Assembly (NCBI GenBank): GCA_003240735.1 | Contig: QFNE01000008.1 | Coordinates: 75,753 to 139,752, forward strand | Source: Paracoccus denitrificans | GTDB lineage: Bacteria; Pseudomonadota; Alphaproteobacteria; Rhodobacterales; Rhodobacteraceae | Length of the DNA: 64,000 nt | Direction: 5' to 3' | In this document: positions 18,735 through 28,715 of the stretch, piece after piece | Layout: each line of letters begins with the position of its first letter | How positions within the stretch are numbered: position 1 is the first letter of the stretch | The notes under the pieces: generated by a model | Told to the model about the DNA's origin: nothing | What the model saw: the letters and a program-made list of their open reading frames with translations, nothing else | The model's database searches: none | Program-made: the position numbers and the translations under genes

Positions 18735-19209
18735 TCGCCTCGGCTTTCACATCCATCATCGCGGTGATCTCCGCCTCAGCGGCCAGCTTTCCGTCCACCG
18801 TGGCGCGGCCCTGAAACTTCCAGATCTTGCCGCCACCCCGGATGACGTGGACATGCAGCTCGACCACATCGCCGGGCACCACCATGTGGCGGAACTTGGC
18901 CTTGTCGATGCTCATGAAATAGACCAGCGGGTTCTTGTCGATCAGCCCTTTGCTGAGCCCCACGACGACGGCCGCGGTCTGGGCCATAGCCTCGATGATC
19001 AGAACTCCCGGCATGATCGGCGCATCCGGGAAATGACCGGGGAAATATGGCTCGTTTGCCGTGACGCATTTGATCCCGACGGCCGAGGTGTGGGGCACGA
19101 TGTCGCGCACCTTGTCGATCAGCAGGAAAGGATAGCGATGCGGGATCAGTCGCTTGATCAGCGCCAGATCGGCACTTTCCACGGTCGGGGCGGCATCGGT
19201 CGCGGTCAT
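18727..19209 (-). CDS. fabZ: 3-hydroxyacyl-ACP dehydratase FabZ
   Basis: A 160-residue hot-dog-fold dehydratase of fatty acid synthesis. PHRYPFLLID, then FPGHFPDAPIMPGVLIIEAM with catalytic His59 and Glu73, are diagnostic. Its placement next to lpxA reflects competition for 3-hydroxyacyl-ACP between membrane lipid and lipid A synthesis. It lies 38 bp after nadD in the same direction. Confidence 0.95.
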   Translation of the reverse strand: MTATDAAPTVESADLALIKRLIPHRYPFLLIDKVRDIVPHTSAVGIKCVTANEPYFPGHFPDAPIMPGVLIIEAMAQTAAVVVGLSKGLIDKNPLVYFMSIDKAKFRHMVVPGDVVELHVHVIRGGGKIWKFQGRATVDGKLAAEAEITAMMDVKAEANG

Positions 19210-19247
19210 CGCGTTCTCCGGGTTTCAGGGCGAGCGGTGCCGCCGGT

Positions 19248-19901
19248 TCATCGTTCGGTTAGCAAAGGCGCACGGCCATTGGCAAGTGAAGGCGCAGACA
19301 TGCGGCGACCATCGGCCGCCCGGATGGCGGATGACGACAGTGGCGACATGGGCACGTTGATCAAAACCCACGCCGGGGGTGTGGTCACCGCCAGACGTGG
19401 GGCCAGATGCTCGGGCAACCGATATCGCGACATGGCCTGTGCCGCGCGCGACAGCCGCCCCTGTAGTCGGGTGCCCGGGCGTGCGATCACGCCGATGGGG
19501 ATCCGGTCTGCGATATCGCGCCACCGTTGCCATCTGTCGAATTGGACCAGATTGTCCGACCCCATCAGCCAGATGAAATGCACCGCCGGCCAGCGGCGCT
19601 GGATCGCTGCCACGACATCAGCGGTCAGGCGCGTGTTCAGCCGCGCCTCGATGTCCGTCACCTCGACCCGGGGGTCGCCCTTCAGAATGTCGCGCGCCAT
19701 CTCCATCCGGGCGGACATCGGGGCGGGGCCATGCGACTTCAACGGATTTCCGGGCGTCACCAGCCACCAGACCCGGTCCAGCTGAAACCGGCGAATGGCC
19801 ATGTCGGTCAGATTGACATGCCCCTCATGGGGCGGATCGAACGATCCCCCGAACAGGCCGATGCGCATGCCCGGCATTGCCAGCGGTCCGTTCAAGATCA
19901 C
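19248..19901 (-). CDS. nadD: Nicotinate-nucleotide adenylyltransferase
   Basis: A 217-residue nucleotidyltransferase making deamido-NAD. The N-terminal GLFGGSFDPPHEGH is the (H/T)xGH-type motif, FIWLMGSDNLVQFDRWQRW is a NadD signature, and SPLSSSAIR is the C-terminal SxTxxR-like motif. A GTG at 19901 begins the longest frame; ATGs at 19877 or 19868 are also possible. It is inserted in the envelope operon 11 bp after skp and 38 bp before fabZ, where lpxD usually lies. nadD is more often found near rsfS/rlmH. Confidence 0.9.
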   Translation of the reverse strand: MILNGPLAMPGMRIGLFGGSFDPPHEGHVNLTDMAIRRFQLDRVWWLVTPGNPLKSHGPAPMSARMEMARDILKGDPRVEVTDIEARLNTRLTADVVAAIQRRWPAVHFIWLMGSDNLVQFDRWQRWRDIADRIPIGVIARPGTRLQGRLSRAAQAMSRYRLPEHLAPRLAVTTPPAWVLINVPMSPLSSSAIRAADGRRMSAPSLANGRAPLLTER

Positions 19902-19912
19902 TCGGAACCGCC

Positions 19913-20740
19913 CTAGCCGCCCGGCGGCACGAGTGGGGGTGGATCGGACACGCTGCCATCAGCGGGGGGTGCGTTCGCGCTCGGATCATCCATATTACCG
20001 GGGGTGCCTGCCCCATCCGGCAAGGGTGGCCCGCCCGGGGCAGCCTCGGTGGCGGCATCACCGTTCTGCATAGCCATCACCTCGGCCCGGGCGGCGGCCG
20101 CGACCTGATCGACGGACACCTGCCCCGCACCGTCCCCTGCCTGCGCATCCACCATCGAGATGACTTGCGCGGTCACATCGATGCTTTCCGATGAAAACAG
20201 GATCGTTCGCGGGTCCAACGCGACCAGCGCGCCACGCCCCCGCATTTCCTGACCGATCAGCGGGGCGACGATCCGAAAGAACGCCTGCCGTTCGGCATCG
20301 GCAAGGGTGGTCAGCTCTCGGGCCGCGATTTCCCGTTCGGTTCGCACGCTGGTCACCCGAGCGTCAAAAGCCTGCGCCCGCTTGCGAAAATCCTCGGCCG
20401 AAAGGGTTCTGCGCAGGTCGGTCAGGGCCGATTCCTCGGCACTCAGTTCGTTGAAGATACGCTCATTGTCGGCGGCCACGGTGCGCGACCGGCTGCCCAG
20501 TTCCTGCTGAACCCGCAACCCCCATTTCGACCGCAGAAACAGTGCCTCTTGGTCGACAGTGACAATGGCCTGCTGAACCGCCGGATCGTTTGGCGACGGC
20601 ATCGGAATGGTCGCGGACTGCTGGGTTGGCGACGGCGCCGGCGTAAGACCCGGGGCTGGGTTCTGTGCCAGCACCGGGGGCGCGGCCAAGACCAGCGACG
20701 CAAGCAGCGCTGCCCCGGCTGTCTTGGCCGTTCCCCACAT
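19913..20740 (-). CDS. skp: OmpH/Skp-like periplasmic chaperone
   Basis: A 275-residue secreted protein. A signal peptide (AGAALLASLVLAAPPVLAQ) ends near residue 25. The core, about 55-200, has the OmpH pattern: IVTVDQEALFLRSKWGLRVQQELG, long charged helices (DLRRTLSAEDFRKRAQAFDARV), and a C-terminal strand with VALDPRTILFSSESIDVTAQV. Skp binds unfolded outer-membrane proteins for BamA, directly upstream. The last 50 residues are a Pro/Gly/Ala/Asp-rich tail not seen in short Skp proteins. It overlaps the bamA stop by one base. Confidence 0.88.
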   Translation of the reverse strand: MWGTAKTAGAALLASLVLAAPPVLAQNPAPGLTPAPSPTQQSATIPMPSPNDPAVQQAIVTVDQEALFLRSKWGLRVQQELGSRSRTVAADNERIFNELSAEESALTDLRRTLSAEDFRKRAQAFDARVTSVRTEREIAARELTTLADAERQAFFRIVAPLIGQEMRGRGALVALDPRTILFSSESIDVTAQVISMVDAQAGDGAGQVSVDQVAAAARAEVMAMQNGDAATEAAPGGPPLPDGAGTPGNMDDPSANAPPADGSVSDPPPLVPPGG

Positions 20741-23073
20741 CAGAACTTGGTCGAGATCGTCAGGTCGAAGGCCTGCGTCTCGTCGTAGTCTTCTTTCTTC
20801 AGCACCTTGGCAAAGTTGAAGCGCAGCGGCCCCACCGGCGTCGTCCAGAACAGCGACGCCCCGATCGACGCGCGCACATACATCTTGTCATCGACGGTCG
20901 CGGTATAGCCAGCTGTGTCATCCAGCCCCCAGACCGAACCCACATCGGCAAACAGACCGCCGGTGATGCCGTATTCTTCCGGCAGACCCAGCGGGAACTG
21001 CGCTTCGGCGCGCGCGGCCCAGAAGTAGTTGCCGCCGATCGCGTCCTTGTTGGGCGCATCGATGTCGCGCGGGCCATAGCCGTTGGGCTCAAACCCGCGA
21101 ACCTTGGAACTGCCCGAGAAGCGTTGGTTCACCCTGCTGGTCTGGTTGTCCAGCATGTGGATGGCGCCACCCTCGATTTCGGCGCGCAGCGTGACTTCCT
21201 CGCGCCACGCGCGGCTTTCGACCCCGGCCAGCGCCGATGTCGTGACAGACTTCACATCACCGCCCAACCCCGCATAATCCTGCGAGAACCGCAGCTTATA
21301 GCTGGTCAGCGGGTCAAGCCCGGTGTTGCGCGTGTCATAGTTGAAGCTGTATCCGACGCCCGAACTCAACCGCTTGCCCTGCTCGCGGTAAAGGATCGGG
21401 GACGACCCGACCAGCTCACCGGTTTCGGTGTCGACATGGATCGGATCGACGTCCAGCAGCTCGTCCGAGCTCAGCCGATAGCGCACTTCCAGACGACCAT
21501 TATCGCTGACCGGGAACTCGATCCCGGTGGTGAAACCAGCGGTCCGGGTGTTGTATTCCGAATTCAGCCGGTCGGTGGTGGTGTACCACGCGCCAAGGTT
21601 GAAGCGCAGATCGCGCGACAGGAAATAGGGCTCCGAGAAGTTGAAGCTGAAGCCGCGCGACCCCTTGGCCGTGTTCAGCGACACGCCAAGCGACTGCCCC
21701 CGGCCCCGGAAGTTCGATTCCTGCAGACCGATGTTGAAGCCGATGCCCTGGTTGACGCCATAGCTGGCACCGAACGACAGGCTGCCCGTCGGCTGTTCTT
21801 CGACGTTGACGTCGACGATGACCGACTGCGCCGACGATCCCTCGCGGCTTTCGACCTGCGCGTCGCTGAAATATCCCAGCGCGCGTACGCGTTCGGCGGC
21901 GTTCCGTATCTCGCGCGGGTTGAAGGGGTCGCCTTCGACCGTGCGGAACTGACGCCGGATGACCTCGTCCAGCGTGGTGGTGTTGCCTTCGATATCGATC
22001 CGCTCCACGAACACGCGCTGACCGCGGGTCAGGGCGAATGTCAGGTCCAGCGTCTGGTTGCGCATGTTGCGCACGACGCGCGGCTCGATGCTGACGAAGT
22101 TCAGGCCCTGTTGAATGGCGACCGTTTCCATCCGCTTGATCGTGTTTTCGATGGCGGACGGCGAATAGACCTCGCCCCGGCGCACCCGGTTCTGGGCCTG
22201 GAAGGCCGCAGGGTCGACGCCCGGTACTTCGCTGACCGTGGTCACGTTGCCGAAGGTAAAACGCGGCCCTTCATAGATGTTATAGGTCACATAGAACGCA
22301 TCGCGTTCCCGCGCGATTTCCGGCGCCACGGCCTGTACCCGAAAATCCGGGTAGCCCCGCGAACGATAGAAGTCGGTCAGCAGCTGCTGGTCCAGCTGCG
22401 TGCGTTCCGGCGCGAACGTGTCGCGGCGAATGAAGGCACGCAGGATTCCCGCTTGCTTCGTCTGCAGGACGTTGCGCAGTCGACGGTCGCTGAAAGCGCG
22501 GTTGCCGGTGAACCCGATCCGCTCGATCTCGGTGACGTCGCCTTCGCGGACCTCGAAGACCAGATCGACCAGACCGTTCTGACGCGGAATGATGCGCGGA
22601 TCGACCCGCGCGGCCAGCCGCCCTTCGGAGGCATATGCGGCGGCAATGGCCTGCGCGTCGGCCTCGGCCTGCGACGGCGAATAGACGCGCCGCGCCTTGG
22701 ATTGGGTGATCTCGGCCAGACGGTCGTCCTTCAGACGGCGGTTGCCCTCGAAGTTGATGACGCCGATCATCGGAAATTCGCGCACCCGGATCACCAGCGT
22801 CGACCCTTGGGGCGCAAGCTCGACCGTCTCGAACAGCCCCGAGGTCTGCAGCCGCTGCAGCGCGTCGTTCAGGTCACCCGCGCTCAGATTCGTGCCGCGC
22901 TGGATCCCTGCCTGCGCGATGATCGTCTCCGGCTCGATCCGGTTGTTCCCTTCGATGCGCAATTGCGAGAAGGTAAAGGCCGAAGCAGGCGTTGCCACCA
23001 TGGCCAGCGGCGTCGACAGCGCCAGGACTGATACCAGCGCAAGTGCGCCCTTGCCGAAAGTTCCATTCGTCAT
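20740..23073 (-). CDS. bamA: Outer membrane protein assembly factor BamA
   Basis: A 777-residue Omp85 protein that folds and inserts beta-barrel proteins in the outer membrane. A signal peptide ends at ATPASA near residue 32. Five POTRA domains follow to about residue 425 (the first starts FTFSQLRIEGNNRIEPETI), then a 16-strand barrel ending in a terminal phenylalanine (DLTISTKF). VRGFEPNGYGPRD is the conserved VRGF lid/loop-6 motif. The order rseP-bamA-skp is standard. Confidence 0.96.
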   Translation of the reverse strand: MTNGTFGKGALALVSVLALSTPLAMVATPASAFTFSQLRIEGNNRIEPETIIAQAGIQRGTNLSAGDLNDALQRLQTSGLFETVELAPQGSTLVIRVREFPMIGVINFEGNRRLKDDRLAEITQSKARRVYSPSQAEADAQAIAAAYASEGRLAARVDPRIIPRQNGLVDLVFEVREGDVTEIERIGFTGNRAFSDRRLRNVLQTKQAGILRAFIRRDTFAPERTQLDQQLLTDFYRSRGYPDFRVQAVAPEIARERDAFYVTYNIYEGPRFTFGNVTTVSEVPGVDPAAFQAQNRVRRGEVYSPSAIENTIKRMETVAIQQGLNFVSIEPRVVRNMRNQTLDLTFALTRGQRVFVERIDIEGNTTTLDEVIRRQFRTVEGDPFNPREIRNAAERVRALGYFSDAQVESREGSSAQSVIVDVNVEEQPTGSLSFGASYGVNQGIGFNIGLQESNFRGRGQSLGVSLNTAKGSRGFSFNFSEPYFLSRDLRFNLGAWYTTTDRLNSEYNTRTAGFTTGIEFPVSDNGRLEVRYRLSSDELLDVDPIHVDTETGELVGSSPILYREQGKRLSSGVGYSFNYDTRNTGLDPLTSYKLRFSQDYAGLGGDVKSVTTSALAGVESRAWREEVTLRAEIEGGAIHMLDNQTSRVNQRFSGSSKVRGFEPNGYGPRDIDAPNKDAIGGNYFWAARAEAQFPLGLPEEYGITGGLFADVGSVWGLDDTAGYTATVDDKMYVRASIGASLFWTTPVGPLRFNFAKVLKKEDYDETQAFDLTISTKF

Positions 23074-23172
23074 GGCCGCCCCTCATGTGTCCGCCATATG
23101 CGCCGATGTTCCCGGTCGCCTTTGGTTGGTGGTTAATATGGCCGGGGGGGCAGTGTCAAAAGAAAGGGGCGC

Positions 23173-24504
23173 CTAACGGCATAGAATATCGTTCGAAAGA
23201 CCGAAAAACATCAGCGACAACACCATGGCCAGGCCAATCGCGCTCAGCACACCGATGGCACGGGGCGGTGGCGGACGCCGCATCACGGCCTCATAGGTAT
23301 AAAATGCCAGATGCCCCCCATCCAGAACGGGGATCGGCAGCAGGTTCAGAAACCCGATCCCGGCGGACAGAACGGCGATCAGCCACAGGAAATTCTGCAC
23401 GCCCGTCGACGCAACCTGCCCCGCAACCTCGGCGATGGAAATCGCGCCCGACACGTTGCACCGGCTGATGACGCCCGTCACCACCGCCCAAAGCCCCGAT
23501 ACCGACGACGCGATCACATCCCATGTCTGGTTGATCCCGTATCCGACAGCTTCGACCGCGCCGGCGTGGCGGGTGCCCGGCACGATATATCCCTCGCCCC
23601 CGGTCACGCCGATCAGGAACCGTTTTTCAAACCCGGTCGCGGTCGGAATGTCCTGTTCGCGCGGGGTCAGCGTGAAGTCGACCTCCCCCACACCCTCGCG
23701 CCAGACGTCCAGAACGACAGGGCGACCATCGGCGGCCTCAACACGCTGGCGCAACTGGGCAAAGCGGTCGACGGGATGGCCGTCAATCGACAGGATCACA
23801 TCGCCTGCCTGCAAACCCGCGCTGGACGCCGGGCTGCGCGGGGCTACGCCCGACACGCGCGGGGGCATCAGGTCTGGCCCGATCACACTGCGGCTGATCC
23901 CGTCACGCTCGACAGTCCAGGTCTGGGTCGGCGCCGCGGGCACCTTGTCGGCCAGCGAAAACATGTCCGTCCACGATGCGACCGGCTGTCCGTCGACCTG
24001 CGTGACGACATCGCCCGGTTCCAGCTGCGACTGCACACCGGGCGGCATCGGCGCGACGCTGCCGACTGTGACACGATCCGTCGGGATACCCTGCCATGCG
24101 ATGACGATGGCGAAAATCACCGCTGACAGGATGAAGTTGAAGATCGGACCGGCACTGACGGTCGCGAACCTTGCCCATAACGGCGCGCCCGGCAGCGATT
24201 GTCGGCGCAGCGCCGGATCGACGGCATGACCCGTCCCCACGCTGGCCGCGTTGTCGTCGCCGAAGAACTTGACGTATCCGCCCAGCGGAACGGCGGCCAG
24301 TTGCCAGACCGTGCCGTGCCGGTCCACCCGCGACCACAGGCGCGGCCCGAACCCCAGCGAAAAGACCTCGGCCCGGATGCCGGACCAACGCGCGACGATG
24401 TAATGCCCGAATTCGTGCACACCGACGATGATCAGCAGCGCCACGACAAATGCTGCCAGCGTCCACAGCAGGCCGCCAAAATCCTGAACAAGGCTCATCA
24501 TCAT
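23173..24504 (-). CDS. rseP: Site-2 protease RseP
   Basis: A 443-residue intramembrane zinc metalloprotease (M50) that cleaves anti-sigma factors or signal peptides in the membrane. HEFGHY at about residue 30 and the distal LDGGH near the C terminus bind zinc; two PDZ regions (around 110-280) contain PMPPGVQSQLEPGDVV and SPASSAGLQAGDVI. The start is placed at ATG 24504, nine bases after GGAG and overlapping dxr by 4 bp; two further ATGs follow immediately. Confidence 0.93.
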   Translation of the reverse strand: MMMSLVQDFGGLLWTLAAFVVALLIIVGVHEFGHYIVARWSGIRAEVFSLGFGPRLWSRVDRHGTVWQLAAVPLGGYVKFFGDDNAASVGTGHAVDPALRRQSLPGAPLWARFATVSAGPIFNFILSAVIFAIVIAWQGIPTDRVTVGSVAPMPPGVQSQLEPGDVVTQVDGQPVASWTDMFSLADKVPAAPTQTWTVERDGISRSVIGPDLMPPRVSGVAPRSPASSAGLQAGDVILSIDGHPVDRFAQLRQRVEAADGRPVVLDVWREGVGEVDFTLTPREQDIPTATGFEKRFLIGVTGGEGYIVPGTRHAGAVEAVGYGINQTWDVIASSVSGLWAVVTGVISRCNVSGAISIAEVAGQVASTGVQNFLWLIAVLSAGIGFLNLLPIPVLDGGHLAFYTYEAVMRRPPPPRAIGVLSAIGLAMVLSLMFFGLSNDILCR

Positions 24505-25664
24505 CGCCCAACGCTCCATCCTGCGGCGTCCCGACGGGCGGCCTCATCCCAGTCCAGAACATGCGCCAGCGACGCCGGGCTGTCACCAAAGCCAGCCCGC
24601 CCCGCTGCGCACTCCAGCGCGTATTCAACCACCACCGCCATGTCGGCAAACCCGATCCGGCCGGCGATGAAATCGTCCAGCGCCTGCTCCTTGGCGGCGT
24701 TGAACACCGCACCGGATGCGCCGCCCTGCGCCATCACTTCGCGCGCCAGACGCAGCGCTGGCCAGCGGTCGTGACACGGCGCCCGAAACGTCAGGCTGCC
24801 GATCGACGCGAGATCCAGTTGGGCCAACGGCAGCGGGCGGCGATCGGGCCAGTGCAGCGCATGGCCAATCGCGTGGCGCATGTCGGGTGGTCCCAGATGC
24901 GCCAATGTGCCGCCGTCGACATAAGTGACCATGGCGTGAATGATCGATTCAGGGTGGATCAGCACCTCGATCCGTTCGGGGTCGATCCCGAAAAACTCAC
25001 GCGCCTCAATGACTTCCAGCGCCTTGTTGAACATCGATGCGCTGTCGATGGTGATCCGCTGACCCATGTTCCAGTTCGGATGGCTGGACACGTCGGCCAG
25101 CGTCGCGCCCGCGATCCGCTCCACCGGCCAATCGCGCAACGCGCCACCCGATGCGGTGATCGTGATCTTCTCGACGGAGTCTAGGGGTTCCGAGCCAAGG
25201 CTTTGAAATATCGCGGAATGTTCGGAATCGACCGGCAGGATATTGGCCCCGCTTCGGCGTGCCGATGCCATCAGCAACGGCCCGGCGGCGACAAGGCTTT
25301 CCTTGTTCGCCAGTGCCAGCGTGCCACCTCGTTCGACAACGCGCAGACCCGGCGCGAGCCCTGCCGATCCGACGATGGCCGACAGCGACCAGTCGGATGG
25401 CCGGTCCGCCGCCTCGTCAATCGCCGCGGCACCGGCCGCCGCCTCGATCCCGCTCTCCGACAGCGCGGCCCGAAGGTCGTCCAGCAGCGTCTCATCCGCG
25501 ATCACGGCAACTTCGGCGTTCAGCGCGCGCGCCATTTCGGCCAGTCGCGCCACATTGCGTCCACCCGTGACAGCCACCGCCCGGACGTCGCCGTCGCGCG
25601 TCAAAAGATCAAATGCGCTTTCCCCGACCGAACCGGTCGCGCCAAAGATCGACACGGAGCGCAT
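24501..25664 (-). CDS. dxr: 1-deoxy-D-xylulose 5-phosphate reductoisomerase
   Basis: A 387-residue enzyme of the non-mevalonate isoprenoid pathway, converting DXP to MEP with NADPH. GATGSVGESA is the nucleotide motif at the N terminus; LANKESLVAAGPLL, VDSEHSAIFQSLG and ASGGALRDWP form the metal and substrate site; HPNWNMGQRITIDSASMFNK is diagnostic. It lies three bases after cdsA. The isoprenoid genes dxr and uppS are both in this operon. Confidence 0.96.
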   Translation of the reverse strand: MRSVSIFGATGSVGESAFDLLTRDGDVRAVAVTGGRNVARLAEMARALNAEVAVIADETLLDDLRAALSESGIEAAAGAAAIDEAADRPSDWSLSAIVGSAGLAPGLRVVERGGTLALANKESLVAAGPLLMASARRSGANILPVDSEHSAIFQSLGSEPLDSVEKITITASGGALRDWPVERIAGATLADVSSHPNWNMGQRITIDSASMFNKALEVIEAREFFGIDPERIEVLIHPESIIHAMVTYVDGGTLAHLGPPDMRHAIGHALHWPDRRPLPLAQLDLASIGSLTFRAPCHDRWPALRLAREVMAQGGASGAVFNAAKEQALDDFIAGRIGFADMAVVVEYALECAAGRAGFGDSPASLAHVLDWDEAARRDAAGWSVGR

Positions 25665-25667
25665 TCA

Positions 25668-26494
25668 TTATCCCCCGACTTGCGGGATCAAGGAAAACAA
25701 CGAAAACACATAGGCCGCAACCAGCGCGGCGGTCAGGGCGTCGAACCGGTCCATCAACCCCCCGTGACCGGGGATCAGCTGAGAGCTGTCCTTGATGCCG
25801 ACCCGCCGCTTCAGCCAGCTTTCAGCGATGTCGCCCATCTGCCCGATGAAGGCCATGAACGCACCGATCCAGACCAGATACCATGGCGCCTGCCCCGAAG
25901 CCGCCAGAATGACCGCAAGAACGGCCGCACCGATCAGCCCGCCCAGCGTCCCGCTCCAGGTCTTTTTCGGGCTGATCGCCGGCCAGAACTTGGGCCCGCC
26001 GACGGACCGGCCGACGAAATAGCCCAGTACATCCGACAGGATCACGGTCAGCACCAGCCACAGGATCGTGCCCAGCCCCGCAACTTCACGCACATAGACG
26101 AAGGATACCGCCGCGATAAAGAACGCCAGCGTGAATGCCACGAACGGCACCCGCTGCGCGGCGGGCGTGCCGGGAAGCGCCACGGCCAGCACGACAATGA
26201 CGGGAAGAACCGCCCAGATCACCGGCAGGACAAGCGTCAGGAATGTGGCAACGCCGCCCACGATGCCGATCGTCAGATAACGGCCGGGCTGGGCCGGCGT
26301 GTCGACCTTCCACCCGGTCACGCGCGTCAGTTCCCACAGCAGAACGCCCGTCACGATCGACAATGCAAACCGCAGCGGCAGTCCCGATGACAGGATCAGC
26401 GCGACGCCGATGGCGATCATGATGGCGGCGGACGCCACGCGCGCGGCCAGATCGGACCAGCGGCCCGGCGGCGTGATGCGCGGCTGGGCAGGTG

Positions 26495-26498
<4 letters not shown>
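25668..26498 (-). CDS. cdsA: Phosphatidate cytidylyltransferase
   Basis: A 276-residue multi-pass membrane enzyme making CDP-diacylglycerol from phosphatidate and CTP. About seven to eight hydrophobic helices run through the protein, and the C-terminal family signature is visible in KRRVGIKDSSQLIPGHGGLMDRFD. It overlaps the end of uppS by 4 bp. Placement with uppS and dxr is conserved across proteobacteria. Confidence 0.93.
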
Positions 26499-27229
<731 letters not shown>

Positions 27230-27233
27230 ACCC

Positions 27234-27797
27234 CTAGACCTGCATGATTTCGGCTTGTTTCGATTCCAGCGCCTTGTCGACATCGGCGATGGCCTTGTCG
27301 GTCAGGTCCTGAACTGCGCCTTCCCAGAACTTCTGGTCATCCTCGGCCATGCCGGCGGCCTTGGCCTTCTTGACCTGATCCATGCCGTCGCGGCGCACGT
27401 TGCGGATGGCGACGCGGGCGTGTTCGGCATACTGCGCGGCGACCTTCGTCAGATCCCGGCGACGCTCTTCGTTCAGCTCCGGGATCGGCAGCATGATGAT
27501 CGTGCCGTTCAGCTGAGGATTGATCCCCAACCCACTGTCGCGAATAGCCTTTTCGGCCTTGTTGACCAGCGCCTTGTCCCAGATGTTGATTGTGACCATG
27601 CGCGGCTCGGGGACGTTCACGGTGCCCACCTGATTGATCGGCGTGGGCGAGCCGTAGGCGTCGACCATGATCGGCTCGACCATGCTAGCCGAGGCGCGGC
27701 CGGTCCGCAGCGTGCCGAATTCCGTGCGCAGGCTTTCCATCGCGCCTTTCATCCGGCGTTCCAGATCGTCGGTGTCGATTTCAATCTCATCGGCCAT
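27234..27797 (-). CDS. frr: Ribosome recycling factor
   Basis: A 187-residue RRF that separates ribosomal subunits with EF-G after termination. The two-domain pattern is clear: RMKGAMESLRTEFGTLRTGRAS in the long-helix domain, then VEPIMVDAYGSPTPINQVG, and RRDLTKVAAQYAEHARVAIRNVRRDGMDQVKK at the C terminus. It lies 85 bp downstream of pyrH, as is usual. Confidence 0.97.
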   Translation of the reverse strand: MADEIEIDTDDLERRMKGAMESLRTEFGTLRTGRASASMVEPIMVDAYGSPTPINQVGTVNVPEPRMVTINIWDKALVNKAEKAIRDSGLGINPQLNGTIIMLPIPELNEERRRDLTKVAAQYAEHARVAIRNVRRDGMDQVKKAKAAGMAEDDQKFWEGAVQDLTDKAIADVDKALESKQAEIMQV

Positions 27798-27882
27798 GCG
27801 CGCTGCCCTTACGTTTTTCGGTGTTGTTCTTTTTGTCGGTATTCTGGGCTTTTAGCCAATGACTGCGCCCATGGCAAAGGGT

Positions 27883-28617
27883 TCAGCCATGCACCCGCGT
27901 ATAAGTGCCGGTCCCCGCCAGGATGCCCCGGAAACCGCCCGGCTCGTCCAGTGAAAAGACGATGATCGGCAGGTTGTTGTCACGGGCCAGCGCGATGGCC
28001 GATGCGTCCATCACCGCCAGATGCTTTTGCAGCACGTCGTCATAGGTGATGTCGTCGAACCGCTTGGCGTCGGGGAACTTCTTCGGATCGCGGTCATAGA
28101 CGCCGTCGACCTTGGTCCCCTTGAAGATCGCTTCGCACGCCATCTCGCTGGCGCGCAGCGTGGCGGCGGTGTCGGTCGTGAAATACGGGTTGCCGGTCCC
28201 GGCGGCAAAGATGATCACGCGCTTCTTTTCAAGGTGGCGCACCGCGCGGCGACGGATATAGGGCTCGGCGACCTCATCCATGCGAATGGCGCTGATCACG
28301 CGGGTATGGATGCCCTTGGCCTCAAGTGCGGCCTGCATCGCCAGCGCGTTCATCACCGTGGCCAGCATCCCCATGTAATCGGCCGTGCTGCGCTCCATCC
28401 CCTGCGCGCTGCCCTGCAGCCCGCGGAAGATGTTGCCGCCGCCGATCACCATGCAGATCTCGACCCCCATGTTATAGACCGATTCGACCTCGTCGGCGAT
28501 GCGGGCGACGGTCGGCGGGTGCAGGCCGAACCCCTGATCCCCCATCAACGCCTCGCCCGAGATCTTCAGCATCACGCGATTGTAGTTGGCCGGAGCCGGG
28601 TTCGGTTGGTCGGTCAT
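27883..28617 (-). CDS. pyrH: UMP kinase
   Basis: A 244-residue amino-acid-kinase-family enzyme phosphorylating UMP. NRVMLKISGEALMG starts the fold; MVIGGGNIFRGLQGSAQGMERSTADYMGMLATVMNAL is the bacterial UMP kinase signature; FAAGTGNPYFTTDTAA binds nucleotide. ATG 28617, with CAGGAGTC upstream, is chosen; the open frame extends to 28836 but crosses the divergent miaA start. It heads the long minus-strand envelope array here; rpsB-tsf, often upstream, is absent. Confidence 0.96.
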   Translation of the reverse strand: MTDQPNPAPANYNRVMLKISGEALMGDQGFGLHPPTVARIADEVESVYNMGVEICMVIGGGNIFRGLQGSAQGMERSTADYMGMLATVMNALAMQAALEAKGIHTRVISAIRMDEVAEPYIRRRAVRHLEKKRVIIFAAGTGNPYFTTDTAATLRASEMACEAIFKGTKVDGVYDRDPKKFPDAKRFDDITYDDVLQKHLAVMDASAIALARDNNLPIIVFSLDEPGGFRGILAGTGTYTRVHG

Positions 28618-28715
28618 CGCTGACTCCTGGCGCTGAAAGGGGATGGTGGTTTCGCTGCCCGGCAAAATGTCGCAAAGCGGGTGCAGGATCAACCAAATGC
28701 CGGGCCCTTGCGCGC

